This document shows, in pieces, positions 50,304 through 59,752 of a stretch of DNA of 64,000 nucleotides; the first letter of the stretch is position 1; every line of letters begins with the position of its first letter. The notes below the pieces were generated by a model. That model did not search any database, was not told the origin of the DNA, and saw only the letters and a program-made list of their open reading frames with translations. The position numbers were made by a program, and so were the translations under genes. This DNA comes from JBDHTS01 sp044221445. Its GTDB lineage: Bacteria; Pseudomonadota; Alphaproteobacteria; Micavibrionales; Micavibrionaceae. Location of the stretch: contig JBGAPF010000002.1 of the NCBI GenBank assembly GCA_044221445.1, positions 62,001 to 126,000 of the forward strand, written 5' to 3'.

Positions 50304-50481
50304 CTCTTTGAACAACAAGGCCACGCCGGAAAACGGCAACGGCCAGAATATGGGCGGCCCTGCTTTTAAACCCGCCCTGAAAACCGAAACGCCGATGCGC
50401 AAGCGAACTGCGGATCCCGGCGAATTCAAGAAAAGTTCGCTTGAAAGCAACCGTAGCCCGGAGGATGGACGCGATGATTAA
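50296..50481 (+). CDS. small disordered hydrophilic protein
   Basis: The 61-residue product (from ATG 50296; 50287 and 50275 are in-frame alternatives) is rich in Asn, Gly, Pro, Lys and Glu, with NKATPENGNGQNMGGPAFK and DPGEFKKSSLESNRSPEDG. It has no hydrophobic core, so it is probably intrinsically disordered. It overlaps the genes before and after by eight bases each. Confidence 0.5.
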   Translation: MTDSLNNKATPENGNGQNMGGPAFKPALKTETPMRKRTADPGEFKKSSLESNRSPEDGRDD

Positions 50482-50617
50482 ATTCATGGATGAAGAAAAC
50501 GAAGGCATCGAGCAAATGCCGCCCGACAATCAGGGCGGGGATGGCAATAAAGGAATCGAAGAATTGCCGCAGCCCGACCCGGAACCGCATAACGAGCCGA
50601 TACCCTTGAAAAACTGA
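50474..50617 (+). CDS. very small acidic protein
   Basis: A 47-residue product starting at ATG 50474, overlapping the preceding stop by eight bases. It contains DEENEGIEQMPPDNQGGDG and ELPQPDPEPHNEPIPL, so it is acidic and proline-rich. No family is known. The nested overlaps and the terminator immediately after it argue for a genuine operon end. Confidence 0.5.
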   Translation: MIKFMDEENEGIEQMPPDNQGGDGNKGIEELPQPDPEPHNEPIPLKN

Positions 50618-50623
50618 TATTAA

Positions 50624-50650
50624 AATCCCGGCAACCGCCGGGATTTTTTT
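50624..50650. terminator. rho-independent terminator, shared by two convergent genes
   Basis: AATCCCGGC (50624-50632) pairs with GCCGGGATT (50637-50645) across an AACC loop, followed by seven T on the plus strand. It sits seven bases after the last small gene, and its T-run also forms the stop codon of the convergent carboxylase gene. A short A-run on the other side allows weaker function leftward. Confidence 0.85.
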
Positions 50651-52256
50651 ACATCCTGAACACGCCGAATTTCGTTTCTTCGATGGGCGCGTTTAAACTT
50701 GCATTCAGTCCCTGCGCAAGAACTTTGCGCGTGTCCGCCGGATCGATGACGCCATCGTCCCATAGGCGTGCCGATGCATAATAAGGACTGCCCTCGCGCT
50801 CATACTGGGCGCGGATAGGATTTTTGAAATCTTCCTCGTCCTCCCTGCTCCAGTCCTGACCGTCGCGTTCCATGCCCTGGCGCTTCACCATGGCCAGAAC
50901 GCCCGCCGCCTGCTCGCCGCCCATGACGGAAATGCGGGCGTTCGGCCACATCCACAGGAACCGGGGGTCGAAAGCGCGGCCGCACATGCCGTAATTGCCG
51001 GCACCGAAGCTGCCGCCGATGATGACGGTCAGTTTCGGCACGCGGGCGCAGGAAACGGCCATCACCATTTTCGCGCCGTCCTTGGCGATGCCGCCGCTTT
51101 CGTATTTCTTGCCGACCATGAAGCCGGTGATGTTCTGGAGAAACACGAGCGGAATTTTGCGCTGGCTGCAGATTTCAATAAAATGCGCGCCCTTGACTGC
51201 GCTTTCCGAAAACAGCACCCCGTTATTGGCGACGATGCCGACCGGCATGCCTTCGATATGCGCGAAGCCCGTGACCAGCGTGTTGCCGTAGCGGCGCTTG
51301 AATTCGTCGAAATCGCTGCCGTCCACGATCCGGGCGATGACGTCGTGCACGTCCCAAGCCATGCGCAGATCGGTGGGCACTAGCCCCGGCAGTTCGGACG
51401 GGTCATAAGCCGGCTGTTTCGGTTCGATGCAGGCAAGGGTATGGGGCTTGATCCGGTTCAGGTTGGAAACGGCGCGGCGGGCAAGATCGAGCGCATGGGC
51501 GTCGTTATCGGCCAGATGGTCGGCGACGCCGGAAATACGGGTGTGAACGTCGCCGCCGCCCAGCTCCTCCGCCGTCACCTCCTCGCCCGTCGCCGCCTTG
51601 ACCAGAGGCGGCCCGGCGAGGAAGATGGTCCCCTGCTCCTTCACGATGATGCTTTCATCCGACATTGCAGGCACGTAAGCGCCACCCGCCGTGCAGGATC
51701 CCATGACCACGGCGATCTGCGGGATGCCTTTGGCGGACATGTTGGCCTGGTTGAAAAAGATGCGCCCGAAATGGTCGCGGTCGGCAAAAACCTCGTCCTG
51801 GTTCGGCAGGTTTGCGCCGCCGGAATCGACCAGATAGATGCAGGGCAGATTATTGACTTCGGCGATTTCCTGGGCCCGCAGATGCTTTTTGACGGTCAGC
51901 GGATAATAAGTGCCGCCCTTCACCGTCGCATCGTTGCAGACGATCATGCAGTCATGGCCCGAGACTTTGCCGATGCCGGTGATGATGCCCGCCGCCGGGA
52001 CAAGATCGTCATAGACATCCAGGGCGGCCAGCGCCGAAAGTTCAAGGAAGTCCGAGCCGGTATCGAGCAGCCGGGCGATTCGTTCGCGCGGCAGAAGCTT
52101 GCCCCGGCTGGCGTGGCGCTCGCGCGCCTTCTCCCCGCCACCTGCGGCGATAACATTGAGTTTCGCCTTCAGGTCGGCGATGAGCCCGTCCATGCGGTCG
52201 CGGTTTTTGTTGAAAGACGCGCTGTTGACGTCGATGGTGGAATTCAGGCGGGCCAT
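50649..52256 (-). CDS. methylcrotonyl-CoA carboxylase, beta (carboxyltransferase) subunit
   Basis: LiuB/MCCB transfers the carboxyl group from biotin to 3-methylcrotonyl-CoA in leucine catabolism. The 535 residues begin MARLNSTIDVNSASFNKNRD, typical of MCCB, with GGEKARERHASRGKLLPRERI as the family motif. Two crotonase-like half-domains follow, with LVDSGGANLPNQDEVF, and QNITGFMVGKKYE and GGSFGAGNYGMCGRAFDPRF in the second half. The biotin-carrying alpha subunit (LiuD) usually follows; none is present in the window. Confidence 0.93.
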   Translation of the reverse strand: MARLNSTIDVNSASFNKNRDRMDGLIADLKAKLNVIAAGGGEKARERHASRGKLLPRERIARLLDTGSDFLELSALAALDVYDDLVPAAGIITGIGKVSGHDCMIVCNDATVKGGTYYPLTVKKHLRAQEIAEVNNLPCIYLVDSGGANLPNQDEVFADRDHFGRIFFNQANMSAKGIPQIAVVMGSCTAGGAYVPAMSDESIIVKEQGTIFLAGPPLVKAATGEEVTAEELGGGDVHTRISGVADHLADNDAHALDLARRAVSNLNRIKPHTLACIEPKQPAYDPSELPGLVPTDLRMAWDVHDVIARIVDGSDFDEFKRRYGNTLVTGFAHIEGMPVGIVANNGVLFSESAVKGAHFIEICSQRKIPLVFLQNITGFMVGKKYESGGIAKDGAKMVMAVSCARVPKLTVIIGGSFGAGNYGMCGRAFDPRFLWMWPNARISVMGGEQAAGVLAMVKRQGMERDGQDWSREDEEDFKNPIRAQYEREGSPYYASARLWDDGVIDPADTRKVLAQGLNASLNAPIEETKFGVFRM

Positions 52257-52320
52257 GCGAAAATCCTTTGTGGCTGACAGCCAAGGCTAAATCACATTAA
52301 CGGCCGGGACAAGCGGCTAA

Positions 52321-54159
52321 CTAAGCCGGGTTCAAGAGAGGCCCATCCTGTTGTATAGCCCTGTCAACCATGGCCGCATCGAGCGTACGGTGCGTCAATA
52401 AGGCTGTCATCAAGGCGTCCAGTTCATCTTTGTGGGCGCACAAAATGCCTAAAGCCCCGGCATGGGCGTCTTTTAATAAAGCCCGGATTTCCAGATCGAT
52501 TGCCGCCAGCGTCCCTTTGGCAATGGGTTTAGACCAACCATCTTCTTCGTAACGGACTGCGCCCAGCCCTTCTGACATGCCCCATTCCGTAACCATTTTA
52601 TAAGCGATATCCGTCGCCTCCCGTAAATCCCTCCCTGTGGCACTAGTGGTTTTATCCCGACCGAAAACCAGGGTTTCGGCGGCGTGACCGGCCATCAGGA
52701 CGGTAAGGCGCGCCTGAAGGGATTCGATATTTATCATATGCCGTTCAGAAACGGGGCGGGTCGCCAAGCGGCCCATAGCCCTGCCGTATTGCGCAATGCT
52801 GACTTTGTACAATAGGTCGCTTCCCGTCGTATACCGTGTCACAAGCGCCTGCCCGGCCTGACGGCAGGCGGCATAGCGCCGCTCCTGCTGATGAGGCAGA
52901 CCCGATTGGCGTTCGACGCCCACATGTCGTTTGTCGCGGGCATAATCGAGATCGTCGGTCCCGACTTTTTTCCGGTTGGCGCTTGCCGCATGGAGCGCCG
53001 CTTCGTTCAGCATATTGGCAAGGTCTGCATAGCTGAAGCCTGAGGTCATGCTTGCCTGTTGCCTCAGATCGGAACTGGGATCGAGGGGTATTTTTCGTGT
53101 ACGGACAATCGTTTCAAGGGCTTCGAACCGCTCGTCGGCGGAAGGATCGGACACATGGATCTGATGGCCGAAGCGGCCGGGCCGCAGCAGCGCGGGGTCC
53201 ATTGTTTCAGGACGGTTTGTGGCGGCCAGCAGAACGACACCTTCTGATGCCGCAGACCCGTCCATTTCCACCAGAAACTGATTCAGGGCCTGGTCGCGTT
53301 CAGGGTTAAAGTGACTTCCCTGTTTGGCGCGATGACGGCCAACGGCGTCGATTTCGTCTATAAATACGATGCAAGGCACGCTTTTTTTCGCCTGTTTGAA
53401 CATGGCGCGGACCCGTCCGGCGCCGACGCCTACGAACATTTCCGTAAAGTTGGAGCCTGATATATAGAAAAACGGGACGCCGGCTTCACCGGCCACAGCC
53501 CTTGCCAGTAGGGTTTTTCCGTTTCCGGGAGGACCGACCAGAAGCATGCCCTTCGGAAGCTTGCCGCCGGTTTGACGATATTTTTTGGGATTTTTGAGAT
53601 AATCTACAATACTAAGCAATTCTGCTTTCGCCTCATGAAGGCCTGCAACGTCACCGAACGTCACTTTTTCCTGTTTATTTTTTGCCCGCCGCAGATGCGT
53701 CCCGATAGAATGCTGGGAGAAAACGTTATTTCTGAGGCGCATGATGGCAATAAGAAATGCGATGCCCAGCGCCCCGTCGATAATTTTCGGGGCGATATAG
53801 TCCCATGTAAAAATTTCTTTGTCTTCCGGTGGCAAATACCGGATCCGCGCATGTCCTTCGAGACGCTTACGGATATCGTCGCGAAAGGGAATGTTCGTCT
53901 GGTATTTCAGCGAAGGCGTCGCGAACGCGCTTGCGGTTTCACCCTGCACATCGACAATCCCGAACGTTTCTTCCTCTGCAAGCCGAAGAAAATAATCGTA
54001 AGTGACCGTTTCGGTTTGAAGGTCGTCAAGCTGCGATTCTATGTTAAGGGAAGGGCCGTATAATACCGCATAAGCCGGATCGGCTAAGGCTACGGACATG
54101 AAAGCCGCCGCCAGGCCCATTTTTATCCGGCCAACTGCATGAGACGACTCGCTTGCCAT
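52321..54159 (-). CDS. FtsH-like AAA+ protein with a destroyed zinc-protease motif
   Basis: The 612-residue protein has the FtsH plan: an N-terminal signal/membrane segment (about 14-32), a periplasmic domain and a second membrane helix (about 121-140). The AAA module has Walker A GPPGNGKT (209-216), pore loop MFVGVGAGR (241-249), Walker B IVFIDEID (264-271) and arginine finger region DPALLRPGRF (321-330). The peptidase domain follows, and TTSATGRDLREAT provides the third metal ligand D511. But the HEXXH site is RQAGQ at 433-437 (52849-52863): CGT, CAG and CAG in place of His, Glu, His. It should not bind zinc or hydrolyse peptides. It may act as an unfoldase, chaperone or partner of an active FtsH. 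Confidence 0.9.
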   Translation of the reverse strand: MASESSHAVGRIKMGLAAAFMSVALADPAYAVLYGPSLNIESQLDDLQTETVTYDYFLRLAEEETFGIVDVQGETASAFATPSLKYQTNIPFRDDIRKRLEGHARIRYLPPEDKEIFTWDYIAPKIIDGALGIAFLIAIMRLRNNVFSQHSIGTHLRRAKNKQEKVTFGDVAGLHEAKAELLSIVDYLKNPKKYRQTGGKLPKGMLLVGPPGNGKTLLARAVAGEAGVPFFYISGSNFTEMFVGVGAGRVRAMFKQAKKSVPCIVFIDEIDAVGRHRAKQGSHFNPERDQALNQFLVEMDGSAASEGVVLLAATNRPETMDPALLRPGRFGHQIHVSDPSADERFEALETIVRTRKIPLDPSSDLRQQASMTSGFSYADLANMLNEAALHAASANRKKVGTDDLDYARDKRHVGVERQSGLPHQQERRYAACRQAGQALVTRYTTGSDLLYKVSIAQYGRAMGRLATRPVSERHMINIESLQARLTVLMAGHAAETLVFGRDKTTSATGRDLREATDIAYKMVTEWGMSEGLGAVRYEEDGWSKPIAKGTLAAIDLEIRALLKDAHAGALGILCAHKDELDALMTALLTHRTLDAAMVDRAIQQDGPLLNPA

Positions 54160-54377
54160 TATTTCCCAACCCCATATCCGGCTTTATTTACCGTAATTTA
54201 TTTTTATAGAAGCAACACGTGCCTGTGCGCAAGGCTTTTATGTCCTGAAAACAAAGGCCTTGAACATACAATGGAATTCCTTAAGCTTGCCTGGCTTTGC
54301 GTAAACTGTCGGGCGGTCCCGATCGCACTATATACGTCCTGTTTGTCCCGGACGCCTGGTTTTTTGAGAGCAGGGTT

Positions 54378-56756
54378 TTGAAATATCTCGACGTTAAAAG
54401 TTCAGAGACGAAGGAATACAGCCCTTCCGGTCAGTTACCCGTGAGATCGGCGCTTCCAGCGCTGTCAATCAGGGCAAAGCTGCTTGGGCTGGTATTTTCG
54501 CTGCTGCTGATCCTTATCTGCTCTGGTTATCTTCTACAGAACATCCTGAACGGCAGCCTGCAGACGATTGGAACCCAGACGGCGGCGATCCAGACCCTTC
54601 AGCATACGACCAAAGCGGCCAAAAACTACACGAATCTGCGCTGGACTTATCTGACCTATCTTGGCAGCCCCACCAACGAAAATCTGAAAGGCGTACAGGA
54701 AAAGCTGGAGGATTTCCGGGTTACGCTGACGCCCATCGAATCTTCGCCTTTGAAAAACAATATCGAAGACATCGAGACTCTTGTGGCAGGACTCGAAGCC
54801 AACGCGTCCGACCTGAAATCCCTACAGCCGGACAGCGAGGAAGCCGCCGCAATTGAGAGCGAGGCGACAAAAAAGCTGGGTCAGATCGACGAAGCGCTGA
54901 ACGGCATGGTTAACACGTTGGAGGAAATGCTGTCCCATACCTCCGTCGCAACCCGTGAGCATACGGGGGCGCTGCACACCATCCCGGTCATTTTCATGGC
55001 GGGCGGATTCATGGCGATTTTGTTCGCCACCCTGGTCGCGATCGTTCAGCTGTTCATGCCGATCGGCCGCATCACGCGGGCCATGACGGCGGCCAGCATC
55101 GATACGGCCAACGCCAAGGACTATATCCTGCCCGTGCCACGCCAGGATGAGATCGGTAAGGCCACCAGGGCGCTGAACAGCCTGCTGGTCGAAGTATCGG
55201 AGGGCATCGACCGGATCAGCAACGCGGAGCGCAAACTGCGTGACACGGGGCAGTATCTTCAGGCGGTCATGGACAACGTCGTTGACGGGGTCATTACCTT
55301 GAACGACGCCGGCCGGATCGAAACGTTCAGCCCCAGCGCCGAAAAGCTTTTCCAGCGCGCCGCGCGCGAGGCTGTCGGCGCGCATATCAGCACTCTTCTG
55401 TTCGACCATAAGGGCGGGCCGTATGACCTGATCGACAGGATAACCAGAAAAAATCCCGTGCCGCCTGAACTGCTTGCCCGGACCCAGGGCGGAGTCATGA
55501 TCCCTGTCGAGGTCGCCGTGGGCCAGACAGGGTTCGCCGGGCGCACCATGTTCGTCGCGACGCTGCGCGACATCTCTGCACGCAAGCAGATGGAAAGCTT
55601 CATCGAACAGGCGCAGCGCATGGAGACTGTGGGCCGCATGACCGGCGGCATCGCGCACGATTTTAACAACATGCTGACCGTCATCAGCGGCAATTTCGAA
55701 CTGATTGAGCGGCGGGTGCCGGACGGAGACCCCTTCCTGAAATCCATGATCGCGATGGGCCTGGACACGGTGCGTAAAGGCAAGGAAATGACTCAGCGCC
55801 TGCTGGCCATTTCCAGCAAGCAGTTATTGAAGCCCGAGGTCATGGACCTGACGGAGCGCCTGCCCGCCGTGGTCGAGATGATCCAGCGCGCGGTGCGCGA
55901 AGACATCGAGATCAATATCGACATCCCTGTCAATGCCTGGAATATCCGCGTCGACCCCGTGCAGTTTGAAAGCGCCCTTCTTAACCTCGCCATCAACGCG
56001 CGCGATGCCATCCCGGCGCAGGGCGGGCGTATCCTGATCGAAGTCAGCAACATCACTCTGAATGAAGAAACGGCGTCCGGACTGGCCGGCATCAAGCCTG
56101 GCCCTTATGTGCAGGTGATGCTCAGCGATAACGGACGCGGCATCCCCGCGGGCATTCTCGACCGCGTGCTGGAACCGTTTTTCACGACAAAGAACAGCAG
56201 CAAGGGGACGGGCCTGGGCCTCAGCATGGTTTACGGCTTCACGCGTCAGTCCGGCGGGTGCGTCGCCATCGACAGCATCGAGGGCAAGGGCACGTCGGTC
56301 CGGCTGTTTTTCCCGCGCAGCGAGGAAAAAACCAGTGCTTCGTCGAAAGCCGTTGGCGACTCCCGTGACCAGGACATCCCGACGGGCGACGAATCCCTGA
56401 TGGTGGTGGAAGACCGCCCCGACGTGCTGAAATACGTCACACAGACCTTACGTGAACTCGGCTACCGCGTCACGGCGGCGGGCGATGCGCAGGCGGCGCT
56501 TCAGAAACTCCAGCGCCGCAAAAGCCTCGACCTTCTGGTCACCGATGTCGTCATGCCGGGCGAAATGAACGGCGAAATGCTGGCACAGGAAGCGCTGCGG
56601 CAGATGCCCGGCCTGAAAGTGCTGTATATTTCAGGCTACACTCAGGACGCGCTGATCGAACAGGGCGCGCTGAAACAGGGCGTCAATTTATTGCCGAAGC
56701 CCTTTACAAGGGCCGATCTGGCCCGCCATGTCCGGCGCGCCCTGGACGCGGCATAG
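54378..56756 (+). CDS. membrane hybrid histidine kinase (HAMP-PAS-HisKA-HATPase-REC)
   Basis: The sensor has an N-terminal helix (KLLGLVFSLLLILICSGYLL), an extracytoplasmic helical region, a second helix (VIFMAGGFMAILFATLVAIV), HAMP and a PAS domain (MDNVVDGVITLNDAGRIETF). A kinase core follows: H-box GRMTGGIAHDFNNML with the phosphorylated His near residue 427, N-box NLAINARDAI, and GTGLGLSMVYGF. A C-terminal receiver has its Asp in VTDVVMP near residue 723 and Lys in LPKPF. The start is uncertain: a TTG at 54378 with AGGG upstream is used here, a TTG at 54297 is possible, and a GTG at 54441 is a third choice. No response regulator or output gene adjoins it. Confidence 0.88.
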   Translation: MKYLDVKSSETKEYSPSGQLPVRSALPALSIRAKLLGLVFSLLLILICSGYLLQNILNGSLQTIGTQTAAIQTLQHTTKAAKNYTNLRWTYLTYLGSPTNENLKGVQEKLEDFRVTLTPIESSPLKNNIEDIETLVAGLEANASDLKSLQPDSEEAAAIESEATKKLGQIDEALNGMVNTLEEMLSHTSVATREHTGALHTIPVIFMAGGFMAILFATLVAIVQLFMPIGRITRAMTAASIDTANAKDYILPVPRQDEIGKATRALNSLLVEVSEGIDRISNAERKLRDTGQYLQAVMDNVVDGVITLNDAGRIETFSPSAEKLFQRAAREAVGAHISTLLFDHKGGPYDLIDRITRKNPVPPELLARTQGGVMIPVEVAVGQTGFAGRTMFVATLRDISARKQMESFIEQAQRMETVGRMTGGIAHDFNNMLTVISGNFELIERRVPDGDPFLKSMIAMGLDTVRKGKEMTQRLLAISSKQLLKPEVMDLTERLPAVVEMIQRAVREDIEINIDIPVNAWNIRVDPVQFESALLNLAINARDAIPAQGGRILIEVSNITLNEETASGLAGIKPGPYVQVMLSDNGRGIPAGILDRVLEPFFTTKNSSKGTGLGLSMVYGFTRQSGGCVAIDSIEGKGTSVRLFFPRSEEKTSASSKAVGDSRDQDIPTGDESLMVVEDRPDVLKYVTQTLRELGYRVTAAGDAQAALQKLQRRKSLDLLVTDVVMPGEMNGEMLAQEALRQMPGLKVLYISGYTQDALIEQGALKQGVNLLPKPFTRADLARHVRRALDAA

Positions 56757-56763
56757 GCAAGCC

Positions 56764-58602
<1,839 letters not shown>

Positions 58603-58724
58603 GGCACGAAGGGGTAGCAAACTGCGGCCCGCAAGGGAACATAATAATCCCCATCCCTGGCCTTCAACCGTGCGGAACCCTTTAACACCGCCGTACGTAT
58701 GCACAGGGAACAAGGATTTACGCC

Positions 58725-59288
58725 ATGAGTAATGTTATCGTCGCTGTTTTTCAGAAACCGAACAATGCGGTTCATGTCATGAACCAGCTTCAGTCGCTCA
58801 TCAATAATACAAAAGCCGAAATTTTGGACGCCTGCGGCATGATGCGCACGGATGACGGCAGCCTTGTGATGCACCAGATGTTCGACCGCCCGGACCGTTT
58901 TTTCATAACCGGACTTTGGGTCGGCGGGATGGCTGGTTTCCTTGGTGGGCTAGTTATGTTCGGTCTGGTTCCCGCCTTGCTGGCTGGGCTTGCAGGCGCG
59001 ATCGCAGGACTTGGTTTCTCAGCCCTGATCGCAATTTTGAGAGATTATGGCATCAACGACGATTTTCTTCAGAAGGTTGGCACCGAACTGGCGATTGATA
59101 CGTCAGCGCTGGTAATCCTGCACCCGCCCGGTGTGACCGATCCCGTTTTAAAGCTTCTCAAACAGGCTGATGCCAGCATCATGCAGACACAGTACACCGC
59201 CCGGAACGAGCAGACCCTGCAGGAACGTTTGTCCGCCATGCTGAAACGCCTTCCCGAAGGCGCACGGCAGACAAACGCCAATGTCTGA
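58725..59288 (+). CDS. DUF1269-like membrane protein
   Basis: The 187-residue protein has a cytoplasmic ferredoxin-like N-terminus (VIVAVFQKPNNAVHVMNQLQ) and two glycine-rich helices (FITGLWVGGMAGFLGGLVMF and LAGAIAGLGFSALIAILRDY). A short second soluble domain follows (ELAIDTSALVILHPPG). The glycine-zipper pair is typical of DUF1269. Its function is unknown; oligomerisation through the helices is plausible. Confidence 0.7.
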   Translation: MSNVIVAVFQKPNNAVHVMNQLQSLINNTKAEILDACGMMRTDDGSLVMHQMFDRPDRFFITGLWVGGMAGFLGGLVMFGLVPALLAGLAGAIAGLGFSALIAILRDYGINDDFLQKVGTELAIDTSALVILHPPGVTDPVLKLLKQADASIMQTQYTARNEQTLQERLSAMLKRLPEGARQTNANV

Positions 59289-59609
59289 TTACTGGAATTT
59301 TAACGACGAAACGCGATTGCCGTCAGTGATAATCTGAACGCCTCGAAGATCTGTAATACTACCTACACCACCGGTTTTTCTTGCAGCTCTGACAGAAACT
59401 TTAACCCTCTGTTCAAGTTCCATCGAGTTCATGGGAACACCGATGCTGCCCGCATATGCATGTAAGTAGTTAAGCGCTGGTGTGGAAATAGGGCTTCCAT
59501 ACCGTGGCGTTGTTGGCAAAAAATGAATCGCGTCTATCGCGTCTTGTGCGTCTTGTGCGTCTTGAATTGTTGCGGTTATTTGAAAAGCTTCGTTTATATT
59601 ACGTTTCAT
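59289..59609 (-). CDS. hypothetical protein with an Ala-Gln-Asp repeat
   Basis: The 106-residue product contains IQDAQDAQDAIDAI, encoded by a 9-bp tandem repeat (59540-59564), then a central PRYGSPISTPALNYLHAYAG and a C-terminal VGSITDLRGVQIITDGNRVS. The DNA is AT-rich relative to its neighbours. It starts one base beyond the DUF1269-like gene, convergent. No family is known. Confidence 0.5.
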   Translation of the reverse strand: MKRNINEAFQITATIQDAQDAQDAIDAIHFLPTTPRYGSPISTPALNYLHAYAGSIGVPMNSMELEQRVKVSVRAARKTGGVGSITDLRGVQIITDGNRVSSLKFQ

Positions 59610-59752
59610 TTTTTATTCTCCCAAATTGTATTGCCATATTATTAACATTTTCCGGTACGCTGCAATAAATTTCTTCACACAATTCCGTTAACACTTTTTG
59701 ACAGTTTTTCAGGTATCATTTCAAGACGTTATCATCACTGAAAGCCTCCCCA

